Source: Hydractinia symbiolongicarpus
Lineage: Eukaryota > Cnidaria > Hydrozoa > Anthoathecata > Hydractiniidae
Assembly: GCF_029227915.1 (NCBI RefSeq)
Contig: NC_079882.1
Location: 20,465,001 to 20,529,000, forward strand
Direction of reading: 5' to 3'
DNA: 64,000 nucleotides
Made by a program: the position numbers and the translations under genes. The notes beneath the pieces were generated by a model. That model did no database searches, was not told the DNA's origin, and saw only the letters and a program-made list of their open reading frames with translations. This document shows, piece after piece, positions 12,306 through 24,900 of this stretch. How positions within the stretch are numbered: position 1 is the stretch's first letter; every line of letters begins with the position of its first letter.

Positions 12306-15300
12306 TTAAGAATTCGGAGTCAGGTCGAGTGTGATAAACGGTGAAAAATCGCTATCGGTTTTCATTCCGAATTTTTCTTTACAGTTCGTACAACTTAGTT
12401 TTAAAATTCTTGTTTCAAGCTGTCCATTATCAAAATCAGCCACCCAATAGAAAACATGTTCTGTCATATCTATTTGTACCCAGCCCTCTAAGCCAGCATC
12501 TTTTTTAGTTGAGGTAAAAACATGAATACGATCAAATATGATTTCAGCAAGTGCGATATTCTGCTTCTCTATTGTAGCTTTTTGTTGAGACGTTTTATAG
12601 AATGATAAAGTTGCTTTGTTGAGCGTTACATCTGTAAAGATTTTGTGTCTGAATCGAAATTGGAAGATAAGATTTTCTGCATGATGCGGATCACTGTCTA
12701 TAAAAGAAGTTTCAACAAGATTAAACGAACTTATAGTAGAACGAATGCACGTAAGTATAAGAAAGTGTTGTATGCATACTGGAAACAAATTGTTCTGGTA
12801 TATCCAAATCTATAGATATGTGTTTTGATGGAAAGGGAGGGTATGGGTATTTGAAGTGCGCCATTGTTTTTAGGCATGAGGAAACTTCTGCAGTGATCTA
12901 ACTAGCAGACAACATTTCTTAGAGACAGTGCCGGTTAATTTTTCTTAAGGTAGAAATATTTTGTGGACGTTGAATTATAGGTTGACGCCTTTCTTTCCAT
13001 TTATTTTGGCGCTACAAACCTTCTTTTCTCTTACCATCCCTGTCTACAAGCTCTTTGAAAAATCAACGATTTAATCGTGTTGTGATGCGCAAATCTTTAG
13101 GATTGTTTAAAACTGAATTAAGTATATGTAGTTCGATTCGTAAGGCGAATCTTTGAAGACATTCTTCATTCGCATCAAGAAGGTTCCTTGTTCGCATTTA
13201 CTTGCTTCTTTTCAACATTTAGAATATTACGTAATCAAGCTGTTTACTTTCGTTATTTCAATAAATAGACGAAACCTTAAACTAAACTAAACTCTCGTCG
13301 CATTTGCTGATTCATCAACATTCTCTGTATTGTATCTGGCATCTCTCCATAACAGCTTTACGGATTGACTGATACAATGTTTTTCTTTAGTCTGGACACA
13401 CTAGCAGAATCTCAAGGCGATCTATTTTTATTTCCAGTATTCTAGACTACCATGAGTTTTTTTAGGTCTTTTATTAATAGATAACTTTAGGCAACGACCG
13501 TGACAACGTACCACACACCACCCTCATCCATAACCACAAACACCATCCCCTTAACCACAACCACACACACCACCCCTTAACCGCAACCACACACACCACC
13601 CTTAACCACAACCACACACCACACACACCACACACACCACACACACCACACACACCACACACACCACACACACCACCCTCAACCACAACCTCACCCAACG
13701 GCATTTTAAACAATTTTTTTTAACAGAAACTAAATTTCTTATTCCGTGTAAATTTATACCAACTGCTGTAACGATTTATTCCCTGAAAATTTATTCCTAC
13801 TGTAAAATTTCTTTACCTATCCACTTTAGAGACTGTGACCAACCTCGTTCCCAGGGCATTTATAGCGGCATTGTTGGCCACTCCTTATTAACGGCCACAA
13901 GACCCAGGGGACGAGCTTTGGCTGTGACGTAACCCATTTAATTTAGTCCCTTAAATAAAAAGTTTCTCGTAACTTTTATATTTTTGAGAATCCGCCATCC
14001 GAGATTAGAGCGCTGGGGAAGTGGTTGAGGCTTCTTGCAGTTTATTTATAACTCCCTCTATAGTACTATCGATCGTAATGTTATGAGAGGTATCAATTTA
14101 CTGCTCTATTTATGGAGATATAAAATAAACAAAAAAATGCTTAAAGTGTTTCCCAAAATCTTGCTACATACTGCGGTGCGGTTATGCTTTTAAAAAACCA
14201 CATGTAAGAAAATTTAACTATGTACAGTAGTATTTGTGATCACTTTATATTTTCAAAAACGTGGGTTTTTGTATTGTTCTGAATATTTTTCTTATCTTTC
14301 AGGCGGTATTTGTGTCATGGTTTTTGCCAAAGGTTCGTGGGTAAGTACTTAGCACTACACTAGTCACACAAAGAACTTAATCTTCAAGATGTCACGTAAT
14401 GTCATTCTTTCTTGACGCTACTCTGTGAAATCATCTGGTTCTGTAAGATATAGATATATTTTAAGTTTGCTACGTCATTAGAAAACTGACGAGTTGAGAC
14501 TTATTTGTCGTTTTTAATTTGATAATTTTTAAAGCAGGATAAAAAAGAACATGATATACATAGCTAGACATCTTCAGATTTTCATAGTTATACTGGTATA
14601 AGAAGAATTTAGACTTTCGCTGTTACTCAACAAAACAATGACACATATCACTAAATTCTTTTCTAATATATTCTTGACATTCTTGGCTTGACTGCTTGGA
14701 TTAATTTTATTCTGACAGGAGAGAACATAACATAAAATGGGAGGAGCAACAATGGTGTGTAAGTTCGGTTAAAAATGTGATCCTTTAATAGGCCAAGAAG
14801 TCATAATCTGAAACAACATGTGTGTGATCATTATGCGTGTTTTGTTTGATAAAGTATTAAGTTGTGTGTATTTCTCATAAAATAAGTAAGCGTAATTATT
14901 TACTAAGGAAACTCATATTGGGGATGATCGGATCTTTTTATCTTCAGGTAAATAACAAATCCTTTATAAATCCGAACCAGTTTGAGTTTGTATTAAGAAA
15001 CACAATACTATTTTTATCAATAAATAAATAAAAATTGGCAAGGTGAAATTTTATTCAATTCCACACCTTATCATATATGATAGAACAAGCTATGTTACTC
15101 CTTCATAGCATACAGAGTTCTACGGATTATCCATTTTTAACCTGTATGTTTCAGAAACACTTTAGAAATATTTTATTTCCTGGAATATGACGTAGAAAAA
15201 AAGACTTACCATGGTCAGCCAGAATAATAGCCGTAACCGAACCAGGACGTGAATTGGCTAACGCTTTGTGTATAGCACTTGTTTTCAGTTTTCTATCGAA

Positions 15301-15519
15301 GTATGATTTATCATGACTTGTCTCTTTTTCTTTTTCCACTTCCCTGTTTCTGATATGTAATCCTCGTAATATATTTTGCTTGATTAGCTCCAGGCGAAGT
15401 TTCTCTTCATATGTTTTATTTAATCTTGTGAATGCCATACCGTCGCCCATTGGGTGGCTTACAATAGCCTTCACTGTCACGACCACCACAAATAGTTTCC
15501 AAACAAGATAGCTGTACAT
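12306..15519 (-). CDS. secreted TGF-beta-family propeptide protein without mature domain
   Basis: Two minus-strand exons (15210-15519 with a GTAAGT donor, and 12306-12778 after a TTTGTTTCCAG acceptor) join in matching phase to encode 260 aa. Residues 1-22 form a signal peptide (basic YLVWK then a VVVV core). Residues 38-56 contain the helix RLELIKQNILRGL, like the latency helix (ILSKLRL) of TGF-beta/activin propeptides. Exon 2 matches the arm domain: IFQFRFRHK, ATLSFYKTS, GWVQIDMTEHVFYWV, a CxxC (SCTNC) and SPFITLDLTP. The frame then ends in TAA with no furin site and no cystine knot. In the family the propeptide folds and holds the C-terminal dimeric ligand; here that ligand is missing. It may be a truncated gene, a propeptide-only protein, or a gene whose mature exon is reached by unseen splicing. 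Identity of the propeptide fold: fairly sure. Confidence 0.75.
13500..13690. repeat. CA-rich minisatellite
   Basis: Tandem units of roughly 25 nt (TTAACCACAACCACACACAC plus CACCC) pass into a pure CACACACCA array at about 13613-13672. It sits inside the intron of the TGF-beta propeptide gene. The 79-codon frame across it is low-complexity (VCGVCG repeats on the minus strand) and not a gene. Confidence 0.9.
13839..13921. mobile_element. foldback MITE with CAACCTCGTTCCCAGGGC ends
   Basis: The left end reads CCAACCTCGTTCCCAGGGC. The right end read on the minus strand gives CAAAGCTCGTCCCCTGGGTC, an imperfect reverse-complement partner. An element with the same type of ends lies at 17175-17263, and a lone end near 9205. 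Similar short palindromic repeats are common in cnidarian genomes (from memory). Non-coding. Confidence 0.55.
14303..15031 (+). CDS. possible 3' exons of a small plus-strand gene
   Basis: Three short blocks carry strong splice signals. Exon 14303-14340 lies between CTTTCAG and GTAAGT, exon 14719-14758 between CTGACAG and GTAAGT, and a last exon starts at 14948 after ATCTTCAG. Joined (38+40+84 nt) they keep one frame open for 53 codons (including FLPKVRGREHNIKWEEQQW) and end in TAA at 15031, overlapping repeated AATAAA poly(A) signals at about 15019-15030. No 5' exon or start was found and no family is recognised. It lies opposite the intron of the TGF-beta propeptide gene. It could be a non-coding transcript or coincidence. 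Confidence 0.25.
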
Positions 15520-18500
15520 TTTCAGGCGTAAGTTTCTTATTTATATCTCTATATCTTTAATTATTTAGACTGATATTCTAGATCTTTTCTTCATGGCATG
15601 CTGCATGGAAATGTTTTCTTGTGACTTCTTCTCTTCCTTTTCAAAGCAAGTTGTTGTTTTTCAAAACAATAAATTTGATACTTGTTGTCTTTATTTGGAA
15701 TCGCTACAAACACTCCCTTCTTTCCACTTCAATACAACAATAAAAATGGAACATAAAGTATTCGCATTTTGTGTTTGTGTAATGAAACAGACCTGTAAAT
15801 AGTTCTTAGCTATACACAAAGTGGTTGCCTTTACTTTAATTTTTTTCATTTAGTCACAGTTGAAATATCAACAAAGTATTTCCAAGGGACAGCGAGTGAT
15901 AAAAGGAAATATATATTTATCTGTGTTTCATATCTTCACCTTTATTTTACTACAACAAACGATTTAAGAACATTGTGACAGCCTCGAAAGCTGTAGTAAC
16001 TTCAATTAATTTTATTTCTGTTTCTTTGAGATTAAACGAAACCGACGTTGTAGAAACAATAGACTGTTCAGTTTGTCCTTAATTTAGAGAACTGTTAGTA
16101 ATTCTTAGTAAAATGACTTTGTATTTTTAAGCTTGAACATGTTTTAAGACTGTATAGTGGAATATATACAAAGAAAGTACACGATATAAATAACTGTTTT
16201 TTTTTTTGATTTTTTAATTTTAGCCATACATATATAGCCTTGGCTGAACTTTAAAGAAACCTATGAACTTCTCTAATACTTCTAATTTTCCCAATTTTTT
16301 AAAAAAACCTCTTGGGAGCAACGTATTTTTTAAACTTGTTCAAAAGTTTTGGCTTACCGAGGCTAGATTATATGATTTTTTAGTACAAGAAATGTCTATT
16401 CTATCACCTTGTAAATTGCGGAATGGTTTCCTTAGAATATTTATTGGAAATACATTGGTAAAGTCAAGTAAAGATGTGTGGTTCGGGGCCCACGAGACAG
16501 GGGGATGACGGATCAGCCCGAATACGGTTAAACCGTTGTTTATTTTAAACATTCATAGAGTTCAATTCAAGTTATTTTATTTTTAACAGAAATTTAAGAA
16601 AATTGGTTAAAAAAAATAAGAAAAGTTATTCTTCTTAATAAATTCGATAATAGTCTTGACAATAAATATATACCAAGATCATATGGGCTATTTACGGGCT
16701 TGTTTCCGATCACAATCATACACGCAACTCACAGAACAAGAAATTTTTTTTCAGCAAATATCAATTTTTCAAAGACGTTGAGGTTGGTAGCTAGTGTTAA
16801 AAAGTGATACAATCTAAACAGTACAATCGTGCCCGGGTCTCTCTTCATCTGGAAATGTCAACAAGGTTTTTTAAAGTACTGGTAACAAGTTAACCAGTAA
16901 CTCACAAGGGGCAAAGGGTTATGATGTAACACATTACAGAGCTCTGCAATATTGGTTCAGACTAGACGAGATGTCGAAACATTCCTAAAAACTATTTTTA
17001 TATCTTTAACATATTTAGTTCTCACGTGTATGACTACAAGAGAATGTTAAAGTATCAATAGCAGTATTAAAGTATCTCATTGACATTTAGCCCTCCTTCT
17101 AACCGAGCTACTTTTAAAAGTAAATAAAAAAGTTCGAATTGTTTCAAAACGTAACGCCTGTCATGCCTGGCGCTCAACCTCATTTCCAGCTATGGTTGTT
17201 TTTTTTACACTGGAACTCTGCTTCGAAATGAAAGAAACCTATGAAGTCCTGGGGACAAGGTTGACTTGGCGGTAAGGTTATGTAAATGGTTTCGAGAAAC
17301 ATATTTAAAGTGCGTACTCTTGTTTGGTTTTTAAAATGGCGGCTCCATAGTTACGACACAATAAGCCGTGTCTTCAATCACACGTGAAACAAGTGTGGTC
17401 CATTTTTTTATTTTTATGAAATATGAAGCAGCTAGACAACTGTTAAAATCGTACATCTGTGTTACGGCATGCATGCTACACAGTTGGGAGAAATTTTGTA
17501 AGTAACAGGTCTGTCGTTTAGAAAAATAGGAAAGTGAAAATAATGACTACCCTGGTTAGAAAATTTGGCATTTTTTTTTTAATAATTCTATCCCATTACT
17601 ATATTTGCTTACAGACCAGGAAATTTTTGTTTTATATATAGTATGGTATATGAAGGAAATAAGACTGTCTATGTTAATATAATATAATTAATTGAATATA
17701 ATTACGATAAATCAGAAATTTTACGTGTGCGCATCGATTATCTGCGGATGATTTGAGAATGCACATATAGTGGCATAGATGCATGAAAAACAAAACACTA
17801 AGTTAACCTGTTCAGACTTCTCATTTTCTTTCTGAAAGTTTTCTTTCTGTTTGTAAGCCATTTCACTGCTATTTAATTCCAACCCCTCTTATCTCTCCCG
17901 CGTGCAAACGCACTCTTGACGACCGCCGATGTGGCACTAAAGTGACTAACAAACATTAAATATTTTCCTGCTAAAAATGTCCATTAAGACTAAGAATTAA
18001 ATGAGAATAATCACTATAGGTTAAAACTTCAATGTGAAGTTAAAGAAATGCAGATTAATTTAAAAATTAAGTCTCTCCCACCTTGTTTAAGTTCCTTATC
18101 GCTAAATTTAGTGCTGATTTTAATTAGTCCAATATTCACATATGTGTACAACCAATTACTCGGAATAACATGAAATAGAAGGTTTGGATTTTCTTACTAT
18201 TTTTATACCTTTAAAATGATCAACCCTTGCTTATTGCTAAAAAATAATAAATGACCTTTCCCATGCAATAATAGAATACATCGCAATATCAACCTGAGAA
18301 TGAGCAAACTTATAAAAAGTAAGGATATATTATATAACAATAATAACTTAATAGATTATCTTTAAATATTTGCACCATGTATCATCATTCACCAATCCGA
18401 AACAACAGTGCGTGTGATCCTTGAGTAAGCCGCACTTTACCGAATTGTATTTTTTATTTTTGGTACAAATGTCAAGACGTCAAGTTAAGATAGATCTGGA

Positions 18501-19825
18501 ATCAATGTAAAGCTTTAAAGGAATCCAACTAATGGAACAATGTACATAACTCGTAACATAAAAACTTCATTTGTCCCAGTCTCCTGGACACCACTAAATA
18601 TATCGCATATCACCGCGACATAGGGAAAGAAAAGTCGCACAAACTGACGATTTTAACGTCTCGTCGATTTGTTATATTTTGCCTCCATGCTTTTATTATA
18701 CGCTACTATCATAAGTGAGAATGTGATTAAGATATATGAAGAAGAGTGCGGAGGTACAAAAGGCCATGAATTTGTTAAAAAGGGCGTAAATCTACGCCTA
18801 TTTAACAAAATGGGCGTAGATTTTTAAAAAGTCGTGCATTATTGAAAGGAGACTTCTATATATACTTGGTCTGTTGTAAAAAATATTTAAAAGCATGTTT
18901 GGCGTGCCAAATGTCTGAAATTCGTCCTCCTTTTAAAGTCAGACATGTTACGCCTTTTTAGCTAAGACACTCAATACATCTCCTTGTAAATCTCTTAATA
19001 AAATATCACTGTTTCTTATACGTCAGACATTCCTTTCCTGAGAACGAGTTAAGTGAGCCAAAAGGTGAGAGGAAAGATAAAACATATTTTTAGAACCAAG
19101 AAAAATTTGGTGAATTTATTTTAAAATACATAAATTGATAATTTATCAAATGTCGTATAATACAATTTTAGCTTTTATAAAATCATACAAAAATATTAAA
19201 ATATATATCTCTTACAAAGAGACTCGAGCTGAATATTCTATATACATACTATGTCACATGTCAAATGTGTAAACTTCTCAAGAAAAAAAAATAAGAAGCC
19301 ACGTTAAGCTTCTCAAATTTTTCTGGCGAGATTAGAAATATGTCAAGGTAAAATAAAATTACATAAAACTTCACTTTAATATCAATGTAAAAACCTAGAA
19401 TGTCCGAAATTTTTATATGGCATAAAATTAAAAATGCAAAACAATTAAAATATTTTTTAGAAGACAAAAAAATTTGAAAAGCAGGTCATTTAGGCACTGA
19501 ATTATCGTGCTTGAATGCTGCGTCCACCGAAAAAAAATTAATATATTTAATAAAATAATCACAATTACAAAAATATAATACCTTCCTTTCTATTTTATTA
19601 ATAAATCTAGTTCTAATCTAGAAAAATTTAAATTTATACGGATGTTGAATATCAACAATGATTTAAAGAGCTTCGCAAAGATCATGCTGAGTGAAGGATG
19701 GAAGTGTACCTATAACGTACTTATGTTTCTTGACCCCACAAAAAGCATCATGCTTGAAACACCTTTAAAACAGATTTCATTTTTGATAATAAGAAATTCA
19801 TGCTTGATACAAACACGATGACATT
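15520..19825. other. intergenic, no gene recognised
   Basis: Long AT-rich interval between the start of the propeptide gene and the 3' end of the bHLH gene; short ORFs only. It includes a foldback element at 17175-17263 and a short inverted repeat around GGGCGTAGATTT near 18783-18825. The right edge (19.5-19.8 kb) probably holds the bHLH 3' UTR; an AATAAA on the minus strand occurs near 19590. Confidence 0.5.
17175..17263. mobile_element. foldback MITE, second copy of the CAACCT family
   Basis: The left end reads CAACCTCATTTCCAGC. The right end on the minus strand reads CAACCTTGTCCCCAGGAC. The length of about 89 bp is close to the element at 13.84 kb. The middle differs, so these are old copies sharing ends only. 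Confidence 0.5.
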
Positions 19826-21997
19826 TTAAAAATCTTTGCACCTGATGGACACTGGTGGTGGTGGAGGCGGTAATACATGAATTGAGCGGTATGGTGAACC
19901 CGCAGGCTCCGCTGAACGGCTTCTTTTTTCAATCGGCGCAGGATTACCACAACCGCAATTGCATTTTTCAACCTTTCTTGTTTTTTCATAAGTTCCAATA
20001 TCTCTTTCAGACCATTTCATTCTTTCATATTCCATAAGAGAAGAGAGATGGGATTTTCTGTACGAAAGTTCCTTCTCGAATAAAGTTTCTTTCACAAAAT
20101 GGACGGTTAATTCAAGCACTTCGGCTTTATCAACTTTGGAGCAAAGCTAAGAAGGAAAAAATATCGTTAATATTCTGCCGGTTGATTAGTGTAATAACCT
20201 ACGTTTTAAAAGTTGAATGCTTCCGGACAAATGATGGAGTCAGATAATAAAGAAATAAAGCGCTTCAAAAAACTTAAGGAATAGTGATGACGTAACGAGG
20301 CGTATTCAAGCTATTATAAAAACTAAGCTACATTGGCAAAGGTATTTTATCATTGGTGAACAACGACCATCTGTATAGTTTAATATTGCTTGATGGCTGC
20401 CCAAAATTATGTTGTTATTACTACACGTTGCATTAACATAACTGAGTAATGACTGCTTCATTCATGCTGTTGATGTGAATGACAGCTTATTTCCTTTTTG
20501 TTCTTTCCTGTCATGCCGACAAGGAAAAAAAGCGGTAAAAATAATTAATAGTTTGTGTTAATTACATTAGTTTATGGAGAGTTTCTATTTTGACTCTCCT
20601 TCGCATACGAAAATATTTTGTAGCCCTACGCGACTGAATGCAGCAAGCGCCGCCGCCCTTATGATCAAAACATGGAATAAGCGCCTAATTTGAAGGTGCG
20701 CCATTCCATCATAAAAATAATAATGCAGCGTTTCTGGGTTTTTTTGTTTTAATTTTATAATTTAATAATTTCGCGCAAAAAGTAATACAAACCTTTTTCT
20801 GTCGTACATATGGAATCAATTCTTCGAGTTGATCCAGACACCTGTTAATTCTATCGCGTCGTTTTTTCTCAGCATCCTGAAACAAGAAAAAAAGAAACAT
20901 AATATTCCATGAACTTTAAGTGCACTTCGTTTGGAGGGAATAGTTTTAGGAAAAGTTGGGTAAGTTTACTTTATATAGAAAAATCTGGTAAATATTTGTG
21001 GTACAGAAATCGCAATATTAAATGATATTATATGTTTAGGATGTGGAGACACGTAAAACACACCGTCGTTAATTAATGAACATGTGTTTTGTATTAGTTC
21101 ATCGTAAAAACAACCACAATGCCACGGGAGTAGCTGGAATGACGTCAGCGATATAAGAAGAAAACATTTTATTTTCCAGCATCGTTTCGGCGTGTCTTTG
21201 TGTGTGTGTGTCTGACACATGACCTGGACATGGGTTACCTGCCACATTACTAATTAATTAACCCTTGAGATTTTAACTTGGAATTGAAAATAAAATTATT
21301 ATAAAACAGTAGCAACCATTTCCTTTATATCACATACCAAAAATCTATTTAAATATTATCCTTACGGCTTTTTTTAAGAATAGTTTCCATTTGATTGCAT
21401 TTTCCGTTTAGGTAGGTAGGAATTGACAATACAAAAGCATAGTATAAACCAAGTATAATCTATAAAGCAATTAAACTTACCCCGCGTCTTCTCTTCTTAT
21501 CCTTTCGCAAATCACCACCGATGAAATTAATGATGGAAGAAAAGTCACTAAATAAGAAAATGAAAATTTTTATTACTTTTTGCACATCTCAATCTACTAG
21601 CATTTATTTATTTATTTTGGCTTGTAGAATAAAAACTTGGAGGATAGAAGTAAAACAAGAAAGGTTTAATTTAGATTGCGTTATTTTAAGGAGAATACAA
21701 ATATTCATTTATACATTATAGGCTTAATGATGTCACAAGGTTTAAATAAAATGACAAGGTTTTTATAAATAAACAAATAAATAAAAAGTGAATAATAAAT
21801 AAATAAAAAATGGCGACTTTACAACCGTGAAACAACTAGCTTTTTGACGATAGAATAATTCAAAAAATTGTTATAGGTTATTACTTACGGTTTTTCACTT
21901 TTTACGCTATCAATGTTTTTGCCCATATTGCAAAGAGGAGCCATGAGTTCATATAAAAGTTGATAACCACTCCTGCTGAGTTCATTCAATGTATCTG
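19826..21997 (-). CDS. bHLH transcription factor, HES/HEY/HELT-like (5' end not found)
   Basis: Four minus-strand exons with GT/AG borders and matching phases were found: 21889-21997, 21481-21547, 20793-20876 and 19826-20146. The first encodes SRSGYQLLYELMAPLCNMG and similar; the second ends in the basic stretch LRKDKKRRRG. The third gives EKKRRDRINRCLDQLEELIP, which is the basic region and helix 1. The fourth starts with the loop and helix 2 (SKVDKAEVLELTVHFVKE). The RINRCL helix 1 and KAEVLELTV helix 2 are most like HES/HEY/HELT repressors (E-box or N-box DNA binding, nuclear). No Orange domain and no WRPW or YRPW tail is visible; the C-terminus instead has a Cys-rich CNCGCG patch and a PPPPPPV run before the stop. 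The first exon starts mid-codon, so an upstream exon is missing; the first in-frame ATG is in ELMAPL. Family sure, subfamily not. Confidence 0.8.
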
Positions 21998-24900
21998 CTA
22001 CATAGAAATGTTTTCGAATATAAATGATTTTTCATAACAACACATTCATTAACTGACCATTGTCATACTAACTATAATAAATGTTGTAGTAATCAACTCT
22101 TGTTAAATTACTAGGAACGAGGCCACGCCATTTCCGCTTTCCGCTCGTTAATTTGCACTACATATCATTAAGGATAACTCGGTTTATACGAGGACTTAAG
22201 CGCAACGCCTCTTCACTTTGAAACAAATTCAAATATAGCATCAATAAATGGTATTATGAGATTCTCAGATATATCATTACATTATTTTATTTGTTTGTGG
22301 GATCAATGTGCTTTAAATTTCAATTATTTTTATTTTTTACAATTCTTTAATCAAAATAGCATTGGCTAGGTTCCGTTTGTCGTATGCAATAGGCCTAATG
22401 TAACCGCAGGTATTAAATGGCAACGACTAACTAAACACGCGTATAAGCTACTTAAAAATAGCAACGGAAGCGTAAGACAAGTTTACATTAGCAGTTATCC
22501 TTGTTAATTATTTCACTAATGAGATTAATTGATACATCATTTTCATTAGCCATTCTTTAGTTAAAATGTTAATGATAAGCAGGACGCACTCTCGACAAAG
22601 ATCTGATGAGGTTAATTGCTGCTGCAGGCACGTTTCATTGTTCTTATAGAGGCTATGTTTACACCTTGATTATAACACTAACGTTTCCTAAATGCGTAGT
22701 ATTTTAGGCTTTATTCTAAATTTCTGTAGAGTGTTCTTCTTTTCTTTGTGACTTATGGTTAAGCACCTCATTACTCTGATTTCTGCATATTTGATTTATG
22801 GAGAAGGTCATCTAGATGACTTAAAAATGTTTGCGGAACCTTGTGAATTTTTGTATATTCGCGCAGATTCTTATAGATAAGCATGACCGCATGCGTGGTT
22901 ACTATAATATTGTTGAAAATCGTACAATTTTTTTAGTAGCACAAGATCCTAACGGCTTGCAAGTTATTTATTCTTAAGAAACTCTTTTTCAAAAAAAGTT
23001 TTTTAAATTGATTGACGACTGTTGTTTTACAATATAGATCTAGCAATGAGTGTGCGTGTCTATTATTTTCAACAAAATATCAAAAGAAATATTTAAACAA
23101 TTGAGGAAATGGAACAAAAAAAGCAGATTCTGAGCTAGTGTAACCAGCCTCCATCAATAAAATAAAAATAAAAGTAGCTTTCGTGTCAAATTATATTAAA
23201 TCCGGAATTCATTTGCTTTTTATCGGAAATAGTGCATTACCGGTGTAATTTGAAAATGATCGACATGTGCTTGCCGGCACCGATTAACGGAATAAACTTA
23301 TCAGGGTTGTTTAATTTTAAACGGTTAGCAACAAGTAAACAACGACACTCTATTCCTGTTTGCTTGAAGTAGCCCTCTTCTTTAGAGCCAGTGACAATAA
23401 TGATCGGATGTTTGTAAAAGACAAATCATCCGATGGAAATAGCATCTTAGTGGTATGTTATGCAATGCTTCTCTCAAAACGTGCGCAACTGTAAATAATT
23501 ATTACTTATAATTATTCAAGAATATTTATACGGGATTGTTTACGTTTTCAAAATAAATTACTGTTATTGTTATTTTACTCTGTCTGTGAAAATCAAAAAA
23601 AAACAACAACAAAAAAAGAATATATAACACCAGTTCAACTCAAGTAAAACGACAGAATAAAATGAAATAAACTATGGGTTTCACATTAAATGCATTTGCA
23701 AGTCCAGCGTCCTCTTTGCTCAGATAGATACTAGTAACTTTTGTTACATGTATTTCCCTCATCATTTGAAGTTCTTTTTATTTCAAAGATAGTTTGCAAA
23801 GTGAATATAAAGTGATGGAAAAAGAACATCAAATATTTAAAATTTCAGAGGTTCTGAATTCACACAAAGTACATTGCATGTGCCAATTTTTTGTTTTATG
23901 ACTTTAGGAATCGTGCCTAATATGGAAACACGAAAAATAACGTGCATATTACTTATGAATGACATTTCAAAGAGGGTTATAAAACTTTCGCATGCCCTTT
24001 TGCCTTACATAATCCTACGATTACTTAATTACTTTTCCACACAGCGCCTTTACAGCTCAAAAATGCAAACAATGTTGAAATGACAGTAATTGTGGTCTGA
24101 CACACCAGAGATGCATGGTATTAATATTGTGCTTTCACGGAGGTGGTGTTAAGTTATGCCAAAGAAGGTTATCAAAAATATTTTAGAAAATTGTTTGAGG
24201 CGCAGTATATTCGAGACATCAACTTTAGAAAAACCATACCACGTGCGTCTCTTTTTTAAATCATTGTATTTATTTTAAGGCCGTCAATTTTGTGGTCTGC
24301 TATTTGCACGGCTTTATAATTGAAACTGATTAGTTTTTCAATTAAATCGATTCTCACCGCAAATTGCTATGCAAAATTGCAGCACGAGATAGACTTAACC
24401 TTTCTTCTTTTTCTGTAATACGGAAACGCAAACCTTTACATTTTTTCATTACAATTCTTAAATTCTTGCTTGAATAAATTTTCATATTTGTTTCATGAAG
24501 GAATATTTAAAATCTCATTGATAATGTGAACATTTACTTGAAGTTGAAGTAGAAAACAGCCTTAAATTTATAAAGTGTAATTACGTAAGAATCCTTTGGC
24601 GACTAAAATTCACTCAATTAGTATTGGTCAGCAATATAAATCCCTGCAGATTCTACATTCCCCTTATGTTGGCATTGCATTGAGGTTTAATGTTTTCATT
24701 GATGTTTCAAAAATCATCTTTTTCCTTCTTTTTTAATTGGAAAGTTAAACCGGAATGACAGAAAAAAAAATTGCTTACAACTCAGACTTAAACCTAGACT
24801 CAACCAAGACTAGACTGGATTGCAGCAGACAGTTAAAAGGTGTCAATTTTATGCTACATCATGATCATTTCTAAGGACTAATTGTTTACTGCATTTAAAA

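Noticed and set aside
13474-13713. 79-codon ORF with VCGVCG repeats
   Set aside because: Translation of a CA-rich microsatellite; low complexity only.
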